Assembly: GCA_024233835.1 (NCBI GenBank)
Contig: JACKPC010000001.1
Span: 1,178,001-1,242,000, forward strand
From: Leptospiraceae bacterium
GTDB taxonomy: Bacteria; Spirochaetota; Leptospiria; Leptospirales; Leptospiraceae
Length of the DNA: 64,000 nucleotides
Direction: 5' to 3'
In this document: positions 16,862-25,405 of the stretch, piece by piece
How positions within the stretch are numbered: the first letter of the stretch is position 1
Layout: each line of letters starts with the position of its first letter
Notes under the pieces: model-generated
The model's input: only the letters and a program-made list of their open reading frames with translations
Told to the model about the DNA's origin: nothing
Database searches by the model: none
Made by a program: the position numbers and the translations under genes

Positions 16862-18169
16862 TTAATCTTTCATAAGGGAGTCCGGTAAATTTTTTGAAGC
16901 TTTTGCTCCCAAATCCTTAATTTTTTCGGCACTACGAATCAAGTTACCCTGTCCTTCCGAAAGACGTTTGAGGGCTGAATCATAAGCTTTTTGCCCCTGT
17001 TCAAGGGAGGTTCCTATACGCTGTAAGTCTTCCACAAAATTTACAAATTTATCATATAGTAATCCACCCTGTTTGGCAATCTCTAATACGTTTTTAGACT
17101 GATTTTCCTGCTTCCAGATATTACTTATAATACGAAGAGTAGCAAGTAAAGTAGAGACGGTAACTATAACAACATTTTTTTCAAGTGCAAATTGATATAA
17201 ATCCGAATTCTCTTTGAGTGCCAGACTAAAGGAAGGTTCTATGGGTATAAACATTAATACAAAGTCCGGTGATTGGATATTGTATAGACTTTGATAATTT
17301 TTTTTGCTAAGAGAGCTAATATGGTTTTTTATGGACTGTATATGTTCGGATAAATATTTTAGTCTTTCCGCATCCTCCTCCGTACTCATATATCTTTCAT
17401 AAGCTAATAAGGAAAGTTTAGAATCTACAATAATAGAGCGGGAAGCGGGAAGATGGACAATGAAATCAGGTTGAAGCCTCTGGCCCGTTTCACTTTCCAT
17501 ACTTACCTGTTTGCTGAAATGTATTTCTCTCATGAGTCCGGAATTTTCAAAAACCTGTTCCAGAAGATACTCTCCCCAATCACCCCTGATCTTGCTATTC
17601 CCTTTGAGAGCAGCACTTAAATTAGCGGCTTCTTTGGCCAGGTTAAAGTTCAGGCTTTCCAGTTTACTGATCTGGGTCTTTAAAGAAACCGTTTCATGAA
17701 GTTGCTTTTCTCGATTTAAATCAATTTTCTTCTCAAAGCGTTCGAGCTTTTCTCCGAGGGGCTGTAAAATTGTAGCCAGGGTTTCTCCGGTTTTTTGATT
17801 TAATTGTAGAGAACTATCAAGTAAAACCTGGTTTGCTATATGTTTAAAATCCAGTTTTAATTTTTCTCTTATATTTTCTTTTTCCTCTTTTACTGAAATT
17901 AGCTGCTCTTTTAAAGAATTCGTTTCTGCTGTTTTATAAGCCAGATTTTGTGAATAACGATTTAATAATTCTTTATTCTTCTCTCCTTCTTCTTTACAAT
18001 ATCGCAGTTCTTTTTCGAGGTTTTCTATTTTTTCTTCTTTTATGATAAGCTCTGTTTTTTTTGATTCTAATTCTTCCAGGGATATAGTTTTATTTAGTTT
18101 TTTAGAAAGATACCAGACCGTAAGAAAAAAAAACGGAAACAGAAGACTTAAGAAAATATATCCTTCCAT
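16862..18169 (-). CDS. rmuC: DNA recombination protein RmuC
   Basis: 435 residues. One N-terminal membrane helix (about 2-18), a long Glu/Lys coiled coil (about 28-190) and the conserved RmuC domain beginning GDWGEYLLEQVFENSG, with LQPDFIVHLPASRSIIVDSKLS (shared with PD-(D/E)XK folds) and FIPIEPSFSLAL, and the C-terminal GTSLEQGQKAYDSALKRLSEGQGN. RmuC limits inversions between short inverted repeats. Its ATG shares one base with the folC stop (TGATG), so the two are co-translated. Confidence 0.93.
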   Translation of the reverse strand: MEGYIFLSLLFPFFFLTVWYLSKKLNKTISLEELESKKTELIIKEEKIENLEKELRYCKEEGEKNKELLNRYSQNLAYKTAETNSLKEQLISVKEEKENIREKLKLDFKHIANQVLLDSSLQLNQKTGETLATILQPLGEKLERFEKKIDLNREKQLHETVSLKTQISKLESLNFNLAKEAANLSAALKGNSKIRGDWGEYLLEQVFENSGLMREIHFSKQVSMESETGQRLQPDFIVHLPASRSIIVDSKLSLLAYERYMSTEEDAERLKYLSEHIQSIKNHISSLSKKNYQSLYNIQSPDFVLMFIPIEPSFSLALKENSDLYQFALEKNVVIVTVSTLLATLRIISNIWKQENQSKNVLEIAKQGGLLYDKFVNFVEDLQRIGTSLEQGQKAYDSALKRLSEGQGNLIRSAEKIKDLGAKASKNLPDSLMKD

Positions 18170-19374
18170 CAGGGAAATGCCTTTTTTGCATATTCATACA
18201 ATCTAAAAGTGCCGGCGATGAGAATGTTTTCTTTTTCGTTTTGAAGAACCGTGACAAGATCGCTAAGTTGTATGTTCTGTAAGTTATAGAATCCCGGTAT
18301 CTCTTTTTGAAAATCCGGACCCAGAACCAATTTGATTTCTTTTATTTTTTTATATTGTAATGCTTCTTCCAACATTGCTCTTCCATCCTTATCTTTCAGG
18401 CAGGCAAAATAAAACACCCAATCTTTTTGTGGATAGCGAAGGGATACTGAGTGTAAAAACATCTTTATCCCGGCGGGGTTGTGTCCTATATCAAAAATAA
18501 CAGATGCGTCTTCTCGTAAGGTTTCAATTCGTCCGGGGGGAGGTATTAAGTTTTCTGAATAAGTTTTGTTTCTGCTTTCCGGTATTTTTTCCATTTTTAG
18601 TATTTTATTAAATGCAAAATAAGCTAACTTTTTATTATTATCGAGATAATCTCTGGAATTAACTAATCGATAGTAACTGGGTTCTACCCGATTATTCTTG
18701 CAGAACTTTTCCAATACAGGAAATATAGGGTCTGTTTTATCGATGGTATGAATAATATGCTTTGTATAATCGCTGATAATATTTAGTTTTTCGATTAGAA
18801 TTTTTTCACGACTGCTACCTAAAATTTCCGTGTGATCTAAACCCACATTCGTAAGCACTACATAATCGGAAGATACTAATTTCGTTGCATCAAGTCTTCC
18901 GCCCAGTCCTGCCTCATAAACTTCTATATCGCATTTAGATTCATGAAAAAATAAAATACTCATCAGGGTTAAAAGCTCAAAATAAGAAAGTTCTCCTATT
19001 AAACTTTTTTCTTGCCTGGATAAATTTTTTAATTTGTTATCCAGCCAGTTTTCCGAAATGAATTCAGAATTTATTTGGATTCGTTCCAGATAAGATTCAA
19101 GGTGCGGAGAGGTATATAAGCCAACATTTTTAAATTTTCCCGACATAAGCGCCAGTTGGCTAATAAAATGAGAGGTTGAACCTTTTCCGTTTGTTCCTAC
19201 AACCGAAATGCGGATTAACTTTTCTCGATTGATTTCGTCTCGATTTAGCTTAAAATAATCCAGAACCTCTTCGAGTTTCGTCAATGTGTAGTTTTGAAAT
19301 GCATTAAAAAACCGGGTTTTTTCGAGGTTAGTAAGTTTCTGGAGGAAGCTCGTAAAAGAAGGATCTTCTGCCAT
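18169..19374 (-). CDS. folC: Bifunctional folylpolyglutamate/dihydrofolate synthase
   Basis: 401 residues with the Mur-ligase-like layout. ATP site VVGTNGKGSTSHFISQL, then YTSPHLESYLERIQI, EAGLGGRLDATKL and LTNVGLDHTEILGSSREKI, then the C-terminal domain with FDIGHNPAGIK. It adds glutamate to dihydropteroate and to folates in the cytoplasm. The usual length is about 420. No accD is found before it. The upstream gap to the small ORF at 19558 carries the divergent promoters. Confidence 0.93.
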   Translation of the reverse strand: MAEDPSFTSFLQKLTNLEKTRFFNAFQNYTLTKLEEVLDYFKLNRDEINREKLIRISVVGTNGKGSTSHFISQLALMSGKFKNVGLYTSPHLESYLERIQINSEFISENWLDNKLKNLSRQEKSLIGELSYFELLTLMSILFFHESKCDIEVYEAGLGGRLDATKLVSSDYVVLTNVGLDHTEILGSSREKILIEKLNIISDYTKHIIHTIDKTDPIFPVLEKFCKNNRVEPSYYRLVNSRDYLDNNKKLAYFAFNKILKMEKIPESRNKTYSENLIPPPGRIETLREDASVIFDIGHNPAGIKMFLHSVSLRYPQKDWVFYFACLKDKDGRAMLEEALQYKKIKEIKLVLGPDFQKEIPGFYNLQNIQLSDLVTVLQNEKENILIAGTFRLYEYAKKAFP

Positions 19375-19512
19375 GTAAGGTTTTTATTCCTATTTTTCGT
19401 TTTTATGGACAGGGTATTTTCAGGCCTTTTTCCTGAAATCATTTTTATTAAAAATTTTGTTCTGAATTTTTGCAAAAAAAATAAGAAGAGTAGAAAAAAA
19501 TGCTTTACTAAC

Positions 19513-19539
19513 TATACATATAATACGTATATATGTATA
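19513..19539. promoter_or_regulatory. Palindromic operator-like site before small ORF
   Basis: TATACATATA at 19513-19522 is perfectly mirrored by TATATGTATA at 19530-19539, with the self-complementary ATACGTAT (19523-19530) between them. A TATAAT hexamer (19519-19524) overlaps the left arm, and the Shine-Dalgarno of the 60-residue ORF follows at about 19545. The position suits a repressor binding site over a promoter, possibly autoregulation; no -35 box is clear. Confidence 0.4.
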
Positions 19540-19557
19540 TAGATAAAGGAGTGATGA

Positions 19558-19740
19558 ATGTCAAAAGTTGATGATACTATATTTTTCATAACCAAAGATG
19601 ATGCGAATGCTATCGCTACCCGCTTACTCGGCAGGCGGCTCAGCCGTCATGAGCTAAAAAGTGTTACAGAACGACTGGAAGAAGGTTTAAAGCAATGGGA
19701 AGAAATCTTACGTACTGCGGTTCTTTCAACGGTTAGCTAA
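19558..19740 (+). CDS. Small hypothetical protein (60 aa)
   Basis: Sixty residues, ATG at 19558 with AAAGGAG about seven bases upstream, which is stronger than most starts in this window. The product is mostly helical and amphipathic: an N-terminal beta-like stretch (DTIFFITKDDANAIATRLLG), then RRLSRHELKSVTERLEEGLKQWEEILRTAV. No signal peptide or membrane segment. I do not recognise it; size and charge would suit a small DNA- or protein-binding regulator. The palindrome just upstream and the RNA hairpin just downstream suggest that leader, ORF and structured RNA belong to one short transcription unit. Confidence 0.6.
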   Translation: MSKVDDTIFFITKDDANAIATRLLGRRLSRHELKSVTERLEEGLKQWEEILRTAVLSTVS

Positions 19741-19773
19741 TTTTATTTCTACTTTAATCATGCCCTAATTTCG

Positions 19774-19882
19774 GGTCGATAGGATAGTTTTTTCCGGGAC
19801 GAAAAGACAAGAGCTTTATCTATATCAGAAGATACTAAGTTCGTATTACGGGAAATAACTTTACTCCTATCGGCCTTTTTTT
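19774..19882 (+). ncRNA. Candidate structured RNA ending in a U-tract
   Basis: Three nested stems fold into a rod. Basal stem: 19774-19784 with 19865-19875 (11 pairs, one G-U). Middle stems: 19791-19795 with 19851-19855 and 19799-19803 with 19840-19844. Apical: 19814-19816 with 19837-19839 and 19817-19821 with 19830-19834. Seven T residues follow at once (19876-19882), the form of an intrinsic terminator. It could be the 3' end of the small-ORF mRNA or a separate small RNA. No known class is recognised; it is shorter than 6S RNA. Confidence 0.5.
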
Positions 19883-19908
19883 GAAAAATTCACTACTTTA
19901 ACATATAT

Positions 19909-21285
19909 TCAAATTGTAATGTTTTCTTCTTCAAAACCTAACACTTTATATTTTTCCATAAATTTTTCATTTGGTGTTTTTCCTCTTTTTGATAAAGAAA
20001 GATTTGGGTGTATGCCTTTTACAAAATACATTTCTATCCAGCCTTTGTTCTTTGCATATAGTTTACCTCTCGGTTCACATACAAAGAAATCTTTTACCAG
20101 CTCATAGGTAGAGTCAGAAATGTTAATTTCTCCACTCTCACCGGTCGATTCCATACGGCTGGCAGTATTTACCGTGTCTCCCCATACATCATAAGCGAAT
20201 TTTTTTTGACCGATTACTCCTGCAACTAAAGGCCCAGAATGAATTCCAATTCTGAGTTCCCAAAAATTCTTCCCCTGTTTTATCCTGATTTTTTTTAATC
20301 TTCTGGAAAATTCGACAATCTTTAATGCCAGTAAAATACAATCTACCGCGTGACTTGGAGAGGGATTTGGGATTCCGGCAGCACACATATAGGCGTCACC
20401 TATAGTTTTTAATTTTTCGATTCCATATTCTTCAAGAATACTGTCTATTTTGCTAAAAAAATCATCAAGCTCACTGACCAGGTCTTCCGGACTAAGCTTT
20501 TGTGAGACACGGGTAAAACCAACAAAATCAGTAAACAAAACACTTGCATAATCATAACGTCTTGGTTTAGATCTCTTTCCTTCTTTTAATTCTATAGCCA
20601 GCTCTCTGGGTAAAATATTTAGAAGAAGTTCTTCTGACTTTTCCTGTTCGAATTGAAGGGCTTCTTCTGCCCGGAAGGTTTCTAAAAAGAATTGATAAGA
20701 GCAAATGGAAATGGTACTCAGGTTAAAAAGTATTGCTATAAAAAAAATGCTTCCATCAAAGATAGGAGGAAGAGGATACAGGGCACTGGTTTTGTAGTAG
20801 AAAAAAAAGATTAAACCTAAGAAAAAACTACTGATTAAAATTCCCGCTATAATAAAAAACTTATTCTCCCTATCCATCACAAAATATGGAAGGGGTAATA
20901 AGCTAAAGATGAGCATTTCAATTCTTGGACCGGGACCGGAATACAAACAAAGAATAACAATATAAATATGGGCAAGTATATAGGCCAAAATTTTAAAGAT
21001 ATGGGAAGGACTTTTGTTGTTGAATCTATACAGCAAGGCTAAAAAGAACATCAGAATACAGGATGTTAAGATATAGGCCAGAAGATGTTCTGTATACAGG
21101 ATATTGAGATATAAATAGGCAATGAGTCCTATAACTAAACTTGCAAGAATGACAAGGACTAATTGTGAGATTCCAATGAATAAGAGTTTATTAAAGATAA
21201 TCTCTCTCTTAGCCAGAACGGTATGATGTAAGTTCTGAATTTTTTCTGTAAAGACTAACTTTTTCCAGATCCTGCGTATTAACAT
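19909..21285 (-). CDS. Membrane-anchored class III adenylate cyclase
   Basis: 458 residues. About six membrane helices in the first 200 residues, a short coiled linker (EEALQFEQEKSEELLLNILP) and a class III cyclase domain. Metal-binding D253 (LFTDFVGFT) and D297 (IGDAYM) are present; K293 and D366 (YDVWGDTVN) are the pair that selects adenine, and N373 and R377 (NTASRME) the transition-state residues, so it should make cAMP as a homodimer. The N-terminal part resembles integral-membrane sensor modules of spirochaetal cyclases, input unknown. Monocistronic; a U-tract terminator on the opposite strand lies just beyond its end. Confidence 0.9.
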   Translation of the reverse strand: MLIRRIWKKLVFTEKIQNLHHTVLAKREIIFNKLLFIGISQLVLVILASLVIGLIAYLYLNILYTEHLLAYILTSCILMFFLALLYRFNNKSPSHIFKILAYILAHIYIVILCLYSGPGPRIEMLIFSLLPLPYFVMDRENKFFIIAGILISSFFLGLIFFFYYKTSALYPLPPIFDGSIFFIAILFNLSTISICSYQFFLETFRAEEALQFEQEKSEELLLNILPRELAIELKEGKRSKPRRYDYASVLFTDFVGFTRVSQKLSPEDLVSELDDFFSKIDSILEEYGIEKLKTIGDAYMCAAGIPNPSPSHAVDCILLALKIVEFSRRLKKIRIKQGKNFWELRIGIHSGPLVAGVIGQKKFAYDVWGDTVNTASRMESTGESGEINISDSTYELVKDFFVCEPRGKLYAKNKGWIEMYFVKGIHPNLSLSKRGKTPNEKFMEKYKVLGFEEENITI

Positions 21286-21385
21286 AAAACTAAAATAAGA
21301 TACAGAATCCCTGAAATAAAATCCAGCATAATTAATATCCCAAAGGAGTTTATGCCTGTATGGGTTTAGTAATTAGAGTAGAGGC

Positions 21386-22018
21386 TTAGAGTTTCGTGCT
21401 TTCTTCCAGTATCTTTAGAAGTTCTAAGTCCTCTATTTGCTTTGCCAGATCCAGAACGCTCAAACCCTTCTCATCCGGTATATCCGGATTGGCTCCTTTA
21501 ACAAGCAGGCTTCTAATAATCCAGAAATAGTTTTCTTTTTCTCCGTGATGAATACTTTTTTTAATAAACTCGGGTAAAAGCTGTAAAGAGGGATTCGTCT
21601 TCAGAAAGTCTATAAAAAGGGATTCATGTAAACCCAGACAGGCCAGGTGTAAGGGAGTTTTCCCATCATCACCTTTTATATTGACCGAAACCCCGGCCTG
21701 TAAAAGCAAGCGCACAGAGGCGTATTCTCCATTCAAGCTCGCCCAGAAGATAGGAGTCCACCAGTTATAGGCCAGAGATTCTCTGTCTGCATTCTGTTTT
21801 AGAAGCCAATCAACCTGCCCCGTTTGACCTTTCAAGATACAGTAAGATAAAAGAGAAAGTCCGAAACTGTCTTCCTTTTCGTCTATTGCCTGTTTTAATT
21901 TTGGATTGGTTTTAACCTCGCAAAAACGAAGAAAGCTCTCTGTAGGTAAGGGACTTGTACTAAAATTTGAAAAAATGGTAAGAAACAGGAAAAATAAAAT
22001 AAGAAACCCGACACGCAC
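21386..22018 (-). CDS. Ankyrin-repeat exported protein
   Basis: 210 residues, GTG start. An N-terminal hydrophobic segment (3-18) ending near SNFSTS suggests export. Three or four ankyrin repeats follow, for example WWTPIFWASLNGEYASVRLLLQAG, DGKTPLHLACLGLHESLFIDFL and the final KGLSVLDLAKQIEDLELLKIL. Ankyrin repeats mediate protein binding; no partner can be named. The start is divergent from the histidine phosphatase gene, 82 bases away, and both use GTG. Confidence 0.85.
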   Translation of the reverse strand: MRVGFLILFFLFLTIFSNFSTSPLPTESFLRFCEVKTNPKLKQAIDEKEDSFGLSLLSYCILKGQTGQVDWLLKQNADRESLAYNWWTPIFWASLNGEYASVRLLLQAGVSVNIKGDDGKTPLHLACLGLHESLFIDFLKTNPSLQLLPEFIKKSIHHGEKENYFWIIRSLLVKGANPDIPDEKGLSVLDLAKQIEDLELLKILEESTKL

Positions 22019-22100
22019 ACAGAAAAGATGAAACCTTTTCCTCTAGAGTCAAGCCCTTATTCTGCTTGTAGAAAAGAGCTTCCTTACGAATCTTTACATC

Positions 22101-22721
22101 GTGGTAGAGCATATTTATCTCGTTCGACATGGAGAAACAGATTTCAACCTGCATAACATTGTACAGGGTGGAGGAATTGACAGTGTTCTGAATGAAAAAG
22201 GAAAAAGACAGGCCGAAGCCCTGGCTCAAAGGTTACAGGGCTCCGGGTTTCAAGCAGACATTATGTTTTCAAGTCCTTTGAAACGGGCAAAGGAAACGGC
22301 TGATATATTAGCTAAAAGTCTGAAGCAGGAGGTTCACACAGACTCTCTTTTGAAAGAAATCAGTTGTGGTAATTTCGAAGGACAAAAGTGGACAGAATTG
22401 GACCCTATTATAGTAAATCGAGTAAGAAGGGATCCCAAAGAAACCTATCCCGGTGGAGAAGGAATTTTACATGTACATCAAAGGGCAGAAAAATTTATTC
22501 AAAAAATGGAGAATTTACCGGTAAAATCCATTCTTATCGTTTCACACGGTCACTTCCTGCGTTGCTTTGCAACGGCTCTTCTAAGTTTGGAACCGCTTTT
22601 CACCCTGCAACTCTTTCAGGATAATTGTGCGTATTCTTACTTTAAAAAAACAGAAGAGTTTTATAAGTTAATCGTGTGGAACGATGTTTCTCATAGCCGG
22701 GATCTCTTATTCGACTTTTAG
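22101..22721 (+). CDS. Histidine phosphatase family protein (PGM-like)
   Basis: 206 residues, GTG start. The phosphohistidine motif LVRHGETDFN places the catalytic H10; the second histidine is in IVSHGHFLRC. SSPLKRAKETADIL and the NFEGQKW region are typical of cofactor-dependent phosphoglycerate mutase-like phosphatases such as GpmB/CobC. The substrate cannot be assigned; sugar phosphates or alpha-ribazole phosphate are the common choices. Its TAG stop forms the base of the hairpin it shares with the convergent gene. Confidence 0.88.
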   Translation: MVEHIYLVRHGETDFNLHNIVQGGGIDSVLNEKGKRQAEALAQRLQGSGFQADIMFSSPLKRAKETADILAKSLKQEVHTDSLLKEISCGNFEGQKWTELDPIIVNRVRRDPKETYPGGEGILHVHQRAEKFIQKMENLPVKSILIVSHGHFLRCFATALLSLEPLFTLQLFQDNCAYSYFKKTEEFYKLIVWNDVSHSRDLLFDF

Positions 22722-22765
22722 GGTAAAGCCTGCAGGTGCTGCAATATGCACCTGCGATAGCCCTA
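22719..22765. terminator. Bidirectional hairpin between convergent genes
   Basis: A perfect 8-bp stem, GCAGGTGC (22732-22739) with GCACCTGC (22748-22755), sits inside a second pairing of TAGGG (22719-22723) with CCCTA (22761-22765). The outer pairing contains the TAG stop codons of both flanking genes. No U-tract follows on either strand, so it may work with Rho or protect 3' ends. Confidence 0.5.
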
Positions 22766-23371
22766 GGGGTTATTCGGATCCTGTGAGCTTCCCGGAGATT
22801 TCTCAAGAGAATTTAATAGACCGTCACTTGCATTTTTCAGGTATTGAATCTTTTCCTTTAAGCGGGCGGCATCATAATTTCCATCACTCAAGAGCTGGTG
22901 AGCCTGGGCCATGGCCTCGTTATAAGTCATTTGCAGGTTAAAAAGGGCCCTTTCTATAGAACCCGGATTTCCCAGTTTTCTTTTTCTTACGAAACGAGCG
23001 ATAAATGCACTGAAAACTCCGAGGAAATAGTAGAAGTAGATGGGAATAATTAAGAAAAGAGAGGCTTTACCGATTGTAATGGCTCTAAACCTGCCAATGG
23101 TAATTTTATTTAAAATTGCCATTCCGGCGGCTATGAACAATACCGAGAAAATAAGGTTTACTTTTCGAGTGAAGGGGGAAACGCTGTTGAACATAATTAA
23201 AAGCAATACGGATAGGAACAACAGTATGAAAAACTCTACCGGAATCCAATGGAAAACAGTATGATAGATATCGAGGAGTTTGCTATAGTTTTTTAAAAAC
23301 GATTTTGCAAGTTTACTGTAAGCTGCATAGTCAGCCCTGAATATTGCTAAGAAGTCATTTTGTACCGACAT
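22763..23371 (-). CDS. Hypothetical membrane protein
   Basis: 202 residues. Hydrophobic segments near 43-60 (VEFFILLFLSVLLLIMF), 71-88 and 100-125 indicate three to four membrane helices; a basic RKRKLG follows, then a soluble helical C-terminus of about 70 residues with a coiled-coil look (EKIQYLKNASDGLLNSLE) and a Pro/Asn tail. I do not recognise a family. Start ATG has AAAGGA at good spacing, lying inside the coding region of the divergent gene: only one base separates the two start codons. Confidence 0.7.
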   Translation of the reverse strand: MSVQNDFLAIFRADYAAYSKLAKSFLKNYSKLLDIYHTVFHWIPVEFFILLFLSVLLLIMFNSVSPFTRKVNLIFSVLFIAAGMAILNKITIGRFRAITIGKASLFLIIPIYFYYFLGVFSAFIARFVRKRKLGNPGSIERALFNLQMTYNEAMAQAHQLLSDGNYDAARLKEKIQYLKNASDGLLNSLEKSPGSSQDPNNP

Positions 23372-23372
23372 T

Positions 23373-24428
23373 ATGAAAATCCTTTCTTTAGAAAATACCT
23401 TGTATCAGAAGCTTTCCACCTATTGGAGACAGAAAAGCTTTTCCTTAAGAGTAAGCCTGATTTATATTTGTATTGTATTACCGTTTATCTATTATCACGA
23501 GGCACATTTACCCTTGCCCGTCATTACTCTTTTATCTTCTCTTACTCTAATATTTTCGGCTATATGTCTGATTTTTACTATATTTATTCTCAGGATTTTA
23601 TTTCAAAAAAAAACAGGAATCCTTAACTTTTTGCAGGAGTTTCTTTTTGTTTCTCTTGTTTTCCTGCTTTTGTATATTATAGGATTTCTCAAACAAAGAC
23701 CTGCCGTTTTATTTATTTTCGCTTATAGTTTTATTGTTTTTCTTTTAAAATTATTAAAAGAAGCTCTTTATTACCGGGTGGCATTAAGCGGTTACGCGAT
23801 TTTCTTAAATGTTTTCTTGAGTTTTGCTTTCTTGCAATTTACCGAACTTTACACTTATCGAAAACTACAGGAATGGAGATTTGGCGAAACCAACCAACGT
23901 CTTTCGGAATGGTCTTTTGACGAAAAAAACCGTCTTGTAGCGAATACGAATCTCCCTCTTTATTATAAATTGCCCGTGGATATGTTTCTGCATAAGGTAA
24001 AGGATCTTTCTTCTGATAGCCGGACAGGAGTAGGGAACCTTATAGGTCTCATTTCCTATTCACAGGTGGATCCAAACCTATATCCTTATATCCGATTCTT
24101 CTTAATTCCGGCCCGTTATAAGCCAGAAGTTAATAAACTTCAAAAGGAATTTGAAGTCCTCTTGAAGACAAAGGTTAACCGGGGAGAAATCGAAGAATTA
24201 AAGTTTATAGGAGAAAGAGAATATAAAAAGAAAAAATGGAAAGGGGCTTTCTGGACGTTTTACGACAGATTGCGCCCCCGTTATTCTAAAACCGGATACT
24301 ATTTACTTCCCTTATCCAGTGGAAATTTCATTATTTTAGAAATCCGGGAAAATCTGGTAAAAGAAAGCTTTCACCAGAAAGAAATCCGGGAAATTCTGAA
24401 GAGTCTTACTCAATCATTAAAAATTTAA
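23373..24428 (+). CDS. Hypothetical membrane protein with soluble C-terminal domain
   Basis: 351 residues. Four hydrophobic helices in the first 155 residues, then a soluble region of about 195 residues with WSFDEKNRLVANTNLPLYYKLP, IGLISYSQVDPN and WTFYDRLRPRYSKTGYYLLPL. No family recognised. The ATG at 23373 has no visible Shine-Dalgarno, because the upstream bases code for the divergent gene; a TTG at 23400 is the only near alternative and has none either. Ends by overlapping the convergent M23 gene by 12 bases. The pair with the divergent membrane protein may form one complex; that is inference. Confidence 0.7.
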   Translation: MKILSLENTLYQKLSTYWRQKSFSLRVSLIYICIVLPFIYYHEAHLPLPVITLLSSLTLIFSAICLIFTIFILRILFQKKTGILNFLQEFLFVSLVFLLLYIIGFLKQRPAVLFIFAYSFIVFLLKLLKEALYYRVALSGYAIFLNVFLSFAFLQFTELYTYRKLQEWRFGETNQRLSEWSFDEKNRLVANTNLPLYYKLPVDMFLHKVKDLSSDSRTGVGNLIGLISYSQVDPNLYPYIRFFLIPARYKPEVNKLQKEFEVLLKTKVNRGEIEELKFIGEREYKKKKWKGAFWTFYDRLRPRYSKTGYYLLPLSSGNFIILEIRENLVKESFHQKEIREILKSLTQSLKI

Positions 24429-25376
24429 TGCAATTAAAGAAAGCGGGTTTACCATTTCTCCCTTTACCCGTAAGCCGAGGTGCAGGTGAGGACCGGTAAC
24501 TCGTCCGGTAGCTCCCACTCTTCCAATTAATTGACCGCGTTTTATCAACTGGCCTTTTTTAACATGGGTACGGGATTGGTGCATGTATAAAGAAAAAACA
24601 TCCCCTCCATGGTCGATAATGGTAAAAACTCCTTCAAAAAACATTTTTTTAGAAAGGACTACTTTACCGGCTTCTATAGCATAGATAGGTGTTCCTTTTT
24701 TACCGCGAAAATCTACACCTTTATGGGCTTTTACATTTCGGCTACTATAAGCACGTACCGCGTTATAGGAACTTGTGATAAACGTACTTTTTAAAGGGTA
24801 TTTAAAGTCACCTTCAAGATGAAGCTTTTCCTTTGAGCGAAAAGCCTGGTTTTTCAGTTCAGTGCAGTGACGGATAAAGGCCAGGGTTTTTTTGGAAAAG
24901 CCCTGGTTAAACTTTTTAGGAGTCTTCAATCGAGCAATTTTTCGTTTATTTTTAAAACTCGAACGCTTATAATGTTGCTTCTCTACCGGTACTTTGAATT
25001 CTTTATGAAAACTCAAATCCCCGGTTCCGTAGTCAAGTTCCAGGATATGCTTTTCCGGACGTATGCCGGGAGAAATCGGAAGAAAACTGATGTATTGGCT
25101 ACCCAGTTTATGAAGCCTGTACCACTTCTTGGACCATTTTATACGGAGCAAATGAGGGGAAAAATTCTGACTTCTGGGATTGGCCTTAAGAATGAGGGCC
25201 ATTACTTCCCCTTTCTTGAATTTCCTTGCTTTTAAGTAAATCTGAAAATGGCTATCTTTATAATAGTAAGTCTTGGCTGAACTTTGTTTGTTTCCCCCAT
25301 TTTCTTTACCGGGAAAAATGGGCTGAATAAATAGAAACAAAACTACAAATATCAGTAAAAAAATGTTTTTAAACAT
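24417..25376 (-). CDS. M23 family peptidase (LytM domain), exported
   Basis: 319 residues. Signal peptide (MFKNIFLLIFVVLFLFIQPIF), a basic beta-rich middle region, and a C-terminal LytM/M23 zinc peptidase domain. Zinc ligands are complete: H and D in AHKGVDFRG and the HxH of GPHLHLGLRV. The domain starts with YPLKSTFITSSYNAVRAYSSR. It would cut peptidoglycan cross-links in the periplasm. It begins 29 bases after the RNase P RNA gene, same strand, with AAGGGG before the ATG, and no terminator lies between, so readthrough from the strong rnpB promoter may drive it. Confidence 0.9.
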   Translation of the reverse strand: MFKNIFLLIFVVLFLFIQPIFPGKENGGNKQSSAKTYYYKDSHFQIYLKARKFKKGEVMALILKANPRSQNFSPHLLRIKWSKKWYRLHKLGSQYISFLPISPGIRPEKHILELDYGTGDLSFHKEFKVPVEKQHYKRSSFKNKRKIARLKTPKKFNQGFSKKTLAFIRHCTELKNQAFRSKEKLHLEGDFKYPLKSTFITSSYNAVRAYSSRNVKAHKGVDFRGKKGTPIYAIEAGKVVLSKKMFFEGVFTIIDHGGDVFSLYMHQSRTHVKKGQLIKRGQLIGRVGATGRVTGPHLHLGLRVKGEMVNPLSLIALNF

Positions 25377-25405
25377 ATATAGCCCCTTTATATAATAATA
25401 CCAAT

